Assembly: GCA_028696755.1 (NCBI GenBank)
Contig: JAQVGK010000010.1
Span: 1-18,284 of the forward strand
Direction of reading: 5' to 3'
DNA length: 18,284 nucleotides
Origin: Bacteroidales bacterium
GTDB lineage: Bacteria > Bacteroidota > Bacteroidia > Bacteroidales > ML635J-15
In this document: in pieces, positions 14,274 to 18,284 of the stretch
How positions within the stretch are numbered: position 1 is the first letter of the stretch
How the letters are laid out: every line of letters begins with the position of its first letter
Notes under the pieces: model-generated
Told to the model about the DNA's origin: nothing
The model's input: the letters and a program-made list of their open reading frames with translations, nothing else
Databases searched by the model: none
Position numbers and translations under genes: made by a program

Positions 14274-15251
14274 CTAATAACCCAAAATCCATGCAAAAAT
14301 AAGTGGAGCAACAATTGTAGCATCCGATTCTACTATAAATTTAGGAGTATGAATATCGAGTTTGCCCCAAGTGATTTTTTCGTTTGGCACAGCACCCGAA
14401 TACGAGCCATAAGAGGTCGTTGAATCGCTGATTTGGCAGAAATAGCTCCAGAAAGGAACATCGTGCCATTCTAAATCTTGATACATCATCGGAACAACGC
14501 AAATTGGGAAATCACCAGCTATGCCTCCGCCAATTTGGAAAAATCCAACGCCTTTGCCGCCAGAGTTTGCTCTATACCAATCGGTTAGAAACATCATGTA
14601 CTCAATGCCGCTTTTCATTGTTGATGGATTTAGCTCTCCTTTGATACAATAAGATGCGAAAATATTACCCATAGTAGAATCTTCCCATCCCGGAACAATT
14701 ATCGGTAGATTTTTTTCTGCTGCAGCTAGCATCCAGCTATTTTTAGGATCTATTTCGTAGTATTCCTTAAGATCGCCGCTCAACAACATTTTGTACATAT
14801 ACTCGTGTGGGAAATATCTTTCGCCTTTGTCCTGAGCACCTTTCCACTGTTTGAAAATATTTTTTTGTAAACGACGAAATGCCTCCTCTTCGGGAATACA
14901 AGTGTCGGTAACTCGGTTTAAGCCCTGCTCTAGTAAATCCCATTCTTCTTGAGGAGTTAAATCGCGATAATGTGGAACTCTTTTATAGTGAGAATGAGCT
15001 ACCAAATTCATAATGTCTTCTTCAAGATTGGCTCCTGTGCAAGAAATAATTTGCACTTTGTCCTGACGAATCATCTCGGCTAGAGTTTTACCAAGTTCTG
15101 CCGTACTCATTGCACCAGCAAGAGTAATCATCATTTTACCACCTTCGTCAAGGTGTTTTACATAAGCTTTTGATGCATCCACTAGAGTAGCTGCGTTAAA
15201 ATGCATAAAGTTTTCTTCAATAAACTTTGAAATTGTGCCTTTTGCTTCCAT
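14274..15251 (-). CDS. Deoxyhypusine-synthase-like enzyme
   Basis: This 325-residue cytosolic NAD-dependent enzyme belongs to the deoxyhypusine synthase family. Visible motifs are LAGAMSTAELG (44-54), SCTGANLEEDI (70-80), IIVPGWEDSTMG (184-195), GFFQIGGGIAGDFPI (236-250) and the C-terminal SGAVPNEKITWGKL, whose K297 aligns with the catalytic lysine of eukaryotic DHS. The KHH segment after GGG in the human enzyme is replaced here by AGDF, so the histidine used in modifying eIF5A appears absent. Bacteria lack eIF5A. Bacterial members are thought to transfer aminobutyl groups in polyamine metabolism, but the substrate here is not known. The gene starts on the last base of the stop codon of the agmatinase-like gene (TAATG), which implies translational coupling and a shared pathway. 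Confidence 0.88.
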   Translation of the reverse strand: MEAKGTISKFIEENFMHFNAATLVDASKAYVKHLDEGGKMMITLAGAMSTAELGKTLAEMIRQDKVQIISCTGANLEEDIMNLVAHSHYKRVPHYRDLTPQEEWDLLEQGLNRVTDTCIPEEEAFRRLQKNIFKQWKGAQDKGERYFPHEYMYKMLLSGDLKEYYEIDPKNSWMLAAAEKNLPIIVPGWEDSTMGNIFASYCIKGELNPSTMKSGIEYMMFLTDWYRANSGGKGVGFFQIGGGIAGDFPICVVPMMYQDLEWHDVPFWSYFCQISDSTTSYGSYSGAVPNEKITWGKLDIHTPKFIVESDATIVAPLIFAWILGY

Positions 15252-16102
15252 TATTTTTCGAAAATGTAGGTTAATATTTTATAATATAATTTTGCTGCAA
15301 GAAAATCGGATGCTGGATGAGCTGGATCTGGTGCGAGTTCAACAATGTCGAACCCAACAATTCGTTTTTGTTTTGCAAGTTTTTTTAATAAGTCGAGGGT
15401 AGGATACCACGACATTCCTCCTGGCTCTGGTGTTCCTGTTGCTGCCAAAATAGAAGGGTCGAAATAGTCGAGATCAATAGTTAAGTAAACCTTTTCTCCA
15501 AGTTTGTCAATCACTTCTTGTTGCCAATCGTTGCGACAAGCTATATTTTCAGCATAAAAAACTTTATCTTTTTTGACAAATGGTTTCTCAACCACATCCA
15601 TGCAGCGAATACCAACCTGAACGAGATTTGTATTTTTCGAAGCCCAGTGTAGTGCACATGCATGGTTAAACGGTGTTCCATTGTATTCGGGGCGTAAATC
15701 GGAATGGGCATCAAGATGAAGAACAGACAGATTTTCAAACTTTTCGACACTTGCCATAACTGCACCAATTGTAACCGAATGTTCACCTCCAATCATGCTA
15801 AACATTTTGCCATCGTTATAGTATTTTAGTGCAGCAGCTTTTACTTGAGCCGTCATTTTTTCAGGATCTGAATCACATTCGAGTGGGTCGCAAAGAAAAA
15901 CGCCGTGCTTATAAACTTCGCTATCCGACTCAATATCGTAAATCTCCATATTCTCAGATGCTTCCAAAAATGCTTCTGGACCCTTGTCTGCTCCTTTACC
16001 CCATGTCGATGTGCCATCGTATGGCACAGGTAGGATTACAACTTTTGCTTTTTCGTATGTTGCAAACTCCTCAGGAATTCCTGCATAAGTTCTATCGGAC
16101 AT
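15251..16102 (-). CDS. speB: Agmatinase / arginase-family ureohydrolase
   Basis: This 283-residue ureohydrolase is predicted to remove urea from agmatine (giving putrescine) or a related guanidino compound, using a dinuclear Mn centre. All ligand motifs are present: GGEHS (H108), DAHSD (D131, H133, D135) and DLDYFDPS (D210, D212), plus GTPEPGGMSW and FDIVELAP (E255), which favour an agmatinase-like substrate pocket. The length is normal for the family, and the product is cytosolic. The overlap with the deoxyhypusine-synthase-like gene points to a joint polyamine step. No arginine decarboxylase (speA) is in the window, but the substrate supplier may be elsewhere. A TAACTTTG box lies 21 bp upstream. 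Arginase, guanidinobutyrase or aminopropylagmatine ureohydrolase activity cannot be excluded by sequence. Confidence 0.9.
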   Translation of the reverse strand: MSDRTYAGIPEEFATYEKAKVVILPVPYDGTSTWGKGADKGPEAFLEASENMEIYDIESDSEVYKHGVFLCDPLECDSDPEKMTAQVKAAALKYYNDGKMFSMIGGEHSVTIGAVMASVEKFENLSVLHLDAHSDLRPEYNGTPFNHACALHWASKNTNLVQVGIRCMDVVEKPFVKKDKVFYAENIACRNDWQQEVIDKLGEKVYLTIDLDYFDPSILAATGTPEPGGMSWYPTLDLLKKLAKQKRIVGFDIVELAPDPAHPASDFLAAKLYYKILTYIFEK

Positions 16103-16122
16103 ATCAGATTTTTTTTAAGCTG

Positions 16123-16130
16123 CAAAGTTA
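16123..16130 (-). promoter_or_regulatory. Putative -7 box TAACTTTG for the polyamine pair
   Basis: On the minus strand this is TAACTTTG, matching TAnnTTTG, 21 bp before the agmatinase-like ATG. It is identical, with its flanks (GCAAAGTTAAA on the plus strand), to the box upstream of the BatA-like gene. Confidence 0.4.
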
Positions 16131-16195
16131 AATATTTTTAAATAATGCTTGAGCTTTGGAAAATTTATTTAGTTGAAAATGCACTGTTAAATGAA

Positions 16196-17299
16196 TTAAT
16201 AAATTCGAAAACCAGCTCCAAACTCGATATAGTCGGCAGTTGTTGTGTGGGTTTTTAAACTAACGTTTGTAAAAAATCTTTCGGCAAATGTGTATCTTAG
16301 ACCAATCTTGGAATAAACTAAAAACTTTTCATTATCCTTATAGCTATTTATGACATATGTTCCAAGATGCATAAATAATGACAGTTCGTCAGTTAAATAG
16401 ACTTCGTGCAAAGCATGTATGCCAACTCTGAAAAGATTTTGAACACCGTTGTAATCATCATTTAATAGAGGTTTTAACGATGGGTCAAAAATTATATTTA
16501 TTCCACCACCAAAACTACGCTTTTTTGTTAGTCGTGATGCTACATCAAATACGACTGAATTGATAAAATATTTTTTGTTTTCGTATGTTGAGTTTTCCTT
16601 AACAGATGCGGCATAATAAGCCGATATTTCGAGTTCCTTATTGTACATGTATGGAATTGTTCTGCGTGGCAACGAATAATTATAGGCGGAGTAAAGATAT
16701 TTCAAACCAAAATTGACACTTACCTGATTTAAGCCAAGGTTTGGAGATTCGATTGACCCACTCGAAAAATGATTAAAACTGAATCCGCCCGAGAAATATA
16801 GTGGGAAATCGAATGGTTTTACATCTGCCAACAACGAAAAATGAAGATGTGCATTAAAATGAGATCCTATGGCAATGTTGTAATAATTGGCTCTGGTATC
16901 AAATTTATCTGAAATGTAAGCAACACCTGTTCCTAGCCGATATTTAAGAATAAATGCATCAGTCTCAACTACAGGAATTCCATAAAAGAAAAACAGCGAC
17001 TGAGAAAATCCAAAAATATTTATATTGCCTAAACCTCCCATTAAATACCCAACTCCTAACTCGGGAAATCGCCATGTATGTTGCCATGGTTTGGTGCCAT
17101 CAGTTTTAATTGAATAGTTTATTTCACCTATAAATACGTTGCTTTTAATAAGGTAATTCATGTAACTGTGATGCGGTAGTGTTATTCCATAATGGGCTTT
17201 AAATTCAAACTGGTTAAAGTATGAATTATAACTCTGTGCCCCTGCTAAAAGTGTAGCAAGTGTTAAAAGCAATATCACCGCAAATCTTTTCATCATCAT
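16196..17299 (-). CDS. PagL-like outer-membrane lipid A deacylase
   Basis: This 367-residue outer-membrane beta-barrel protein resembles the acyloxyacyl hydrolase/PagL family, which removes the 3-O-acyl chain from lipid A. A signal peptide lies at residues 1-21 (ending LLAGA). The PagL catalytic signature is visible at NHFSSGSIESPNLGLN (about 176-191): H177 and S179 form the HxS pair, followed by the family's 'PNlGlN' stretch. Alternating aromatic strands run to a C-terminal phenylalanine-rich barrel ending GAGFRIY. Family enzymes from Pseudomonas are smaller (about 150 residues mature), while longer Bacteroidota members like this one are common. It is 93 bp upstream of the agmatinase-like gene on the same strand and divergent from the polysaccharide export gene. 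Three consecutive ATG codons (17293-17299) leave the exact start open. Confidence 0.78.
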   Translation of the reverse strand: MMMKRFAVILLLTLATLLAGAQSYNSYFNQFEFKAHYGITLPHHSYMNYLIKSNVFIGEINYSIKTDGTKPWQHTWRFPELGVGYLMGGLGNINIFGFSQSLFFFYGIPVVETDAFILKYRLGTGVAYISDKFDTRANYYNIAIGSHFNAHLHFSLLADVKPFDFPLYFSGGFSFNHFSSGSIESPNLGLNQVSVNFGLKYLYSAYNYSLPRRTIPYMYNKELEISAYYAASVKENSTYENKKYFINSVVFDVASRLTKKRSFGGGINIIFDPSLKPLLNDDYNGVQNLFRVGIHALHEVYLTDELSLFMHLGTYVINSYKDNEKFLVYSKIGLRYTFAERFFTNVSLKTHTTTADYIEFGAGFRIY

Positions 17300-17453
17300 T
17301 AATAAAAATGTAAAATTACATTGCTAATTGCAAACTAAATCTGGTTTTGAAAAAAAAAGTTAACAGGCAAAGTTTGATAACATCGTGATTTAAGGTTTAA
17401 GCTATACATCTAATTATTTTCTAACATACATTAAGTTAAACAAGATTTTTTTT

Positions 17454-17461
17454 TACTTTTG
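17454..17461 (+). promoter_or_regulatory. Putative -7 box TACTTTTG for the export operon
   Basis: TACTTTTG matches TAnnTTTG and ends 22 bp before the ATG at 17484, a normal leader length. It follows a run of nine T. No clear TTG lies at the -33 distance. Confidence 0.4.
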
Positions 17462-17483
17462 TAGTTTGTAAAATTTGCAAATC

Positions 17484-18272
17484 ATGAAAATTAAAATATT
17501 TACTGGCTTAATTTTGGTTTTAGTTCTTTTAGCTTTTGGCAGCTGCCGAACTTTGCGACCATCAGATATGTTTCAGACAGATGAAACCTACCCTATTGCA
17601 TCATTTGAGCCTTCAAAAACTGAATATATTATTAAGCCATACGATAAGATTTCTTTAAGAGTTGTAAGTAATGTTGGAGAGTCTTTTTTTGGTACCGGCT
17701 CAATGAACGAGCAGTCTGGTTCGTCAAATTATCAGCGTAATCAAAATGGATTTGAGTTTCCGGTCGAATTCGACGGAATGGTAAAAGTGCCTATTTTAGG
17801 GCGCGTTCAGGTAAGCGGAATGACTGTTAGGCAGGCCGAAAAATATATGGAAGAGCAATATGCCGATTATTTTGTTGATCCGTTTGTACTTATCAGTGTT
17901 ACCAATCGTAAAGTAATGATTTTTATGGATAGTGGAACCAAAGCCTCCATTGTCGAAATGCCCAGCGAGAATCTTACTTTAATTGAGGCAATTGCAGAAG
18001 TTGGTGGAATAAGCGAAATAAGCCGTTCGTACAGAATAAAACTTATAAGAGGCGACTTAACCAAAAATCCAGAGGTTTATTACTGGAACATTTCAAATCT
18101 TTCAGACCTTAAAGACTCTAACATTTTTCTCGAAGCGAACGATATTATTTATATAGATAGTAAGCCACAATATGTGTCAAGAGTTTTAAAAGAAGCATCG
18201 CCTTATCTTACACTTGTAACAACTTTAGTTACTGTTTACGGGGTATTTTTTAAACTTAACAACCCAAACTAG
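17484..18272 (+). CDS. Wza-type polysaccharide export lipoprotein
   Basis: This 262-residue outer-membrane lipoprotein belongs to the polysaccharide biosynthesis/export family (Wza-like). The ATG at 17484 gives a short lipoprotein signal ending AFGSC, so the acylated Cys is at about residue 19. The upstream in-frame TTG at 17475 would add three residues and is unlikely. The Poly_export domain begins at about residue 45 (YIIKPYDKISLRVVS) and holds the typical DGMVKVPILGRVQVSGMTVRQAE and DPFVLISV. An SLBB domain at about 150-215 contains LTLIEAIAEVGGI and DIIYIDSKP. A hydrophobic C-terminal helix (about 240-260) probably spans the outer membrane. It is likely the first gene of a capsule or exopolysaccharide export operon that continues past the window edge. 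Confidence 0.92.
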   Translation: MKIKIFTGLILVLVLLAFGSCRTLRPSDMFQTDETYPIASFEPSKTEYIIKPYDKISLRVVSNVGESFFGTGSMNEQSGSSNYQRNQNGFEFPVEFDGMVKVPILGRVQVSGMTVRQAEKYMEEQYADYFVDPFVLISVTNRKVMIFMDSGTKASIVEMPSENLTLIEAIAEVGGISEISRSYRIKLIRGDLTKNPEVYYWNISNLSDLKDSNIFLEANDIIYIDSKPQYVSRVLKEASPYLTLVTTLVTVYGVFFKLNNPN

Positions 18273-18278
18273 ATTCAG

Positions 18279-18284
18279 ATGGAA
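18279..18284 (+). CDS. Start of the next gene (partial)
   Basis: An ATG at 18279 follows the export gene stop by 6 bp and is cut by the window end after two codons (Met-Glu). In this position a chain-length/tyrosine-kinase protein of the Wzc type is usual, but nothing in the sequence here shows it. Confidence 0.3.

Noticed and set aside
14210..14323. N-terminal extension of the TapB-like gene
   Set aside because: The extension overlaps the end of the deoxyhypusine-synthase-like gene and would bury the signal peptide. The ATG at 14209 gives a proper one.
17475..17483. TTG start for the polysaccharide export lipoprotein
   Set aside because: The ATG at 17484 gives a standard lipoprotein signal directly. 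The TTG adds three residues and has no supporting signal.

Overview
The window comes from a low-GC member of the Bacteroidota, most likely of the Bacteroidales/Marinilabiliales or Cytophaga-Flavobacterium type. The signs are a large secreted protein ending in a type A type IX secretion (T9SS) sorting domain, lipoproteins with short Bacteroidota-like signal peptides, AT-rich start regions without Shine-Dalgarno sequences, several TAnnTTTG promoter boxes just upstream of genes, and a TPR sensor kinase paired with a LytTR response regulator. I see no rRNA, tRNA, transposase, integrase or CRISPR array.

Layout from left to right. 1-322 is non-coding with short direct and inverted repeats. 323-2362 (minus) encodes a large BatA/VWA-type membrane protein. 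It is divergent from 2438-5118 (plus), a two-gene operon of a TPR-HisKA_2 sensor kinase and a REC-LytTR regulator that overlap by 4 bp. 5119-6601 is the most unusual stretch: seven same-strand copies of a degenerate repeat ending in a palindrome (CCGTTA-n-TAACGG). Five copies lie upstream and two downstream of a small gene for an N-terminal CxxC/CxxxC zinc-ribbon protein (5852-6286).

6602-9016 (plus) is a tight three-gene operon: a secreted protein with two related beta-rich domains, a small PH/GRAM-like protein and a lipocalin-like lipoprotein. It ends at a strong bidirectional terminator (9035-9074) shared with the convergent gene at 9091-12135. That gene encodes a 1014-residue cell-surface adhesin-like T9SS cargo. 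Further right on the minus strand are a lipoprotein with SH3/Tudor-like repeats (12418-13338), a TapB/DUF3108-like periplasmic protein (13517-14209), a deoxyhypusine-synthase-like enzyme and an agmatinase-family ureohydrolase translated as a pair (14274-16102), and a PagL-like outer-membrane lipid A deacylase (16196-17299). The lipoprotein is flanked by two near-identical copies of a roughly 67-bp terminator segment. A decayed fragment of a second T9SS sorting domain lies just after it (about 12337-12417). The right edge (17484-18272, plus) is a Wza-type polysaccharide export lipoprotein, and the first codons of what is probably the next export gene follow.

Functionally the window is mostly envelope biology: surface proteins, lipoproteins, LPS remodelling and polysaccharide export. 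It also carries one signalling pair, one polyamine-type enzyme pair, and the repeat/zinc-ribbon locus, whose role is unknown and which is the best candidate for an undescribed system.
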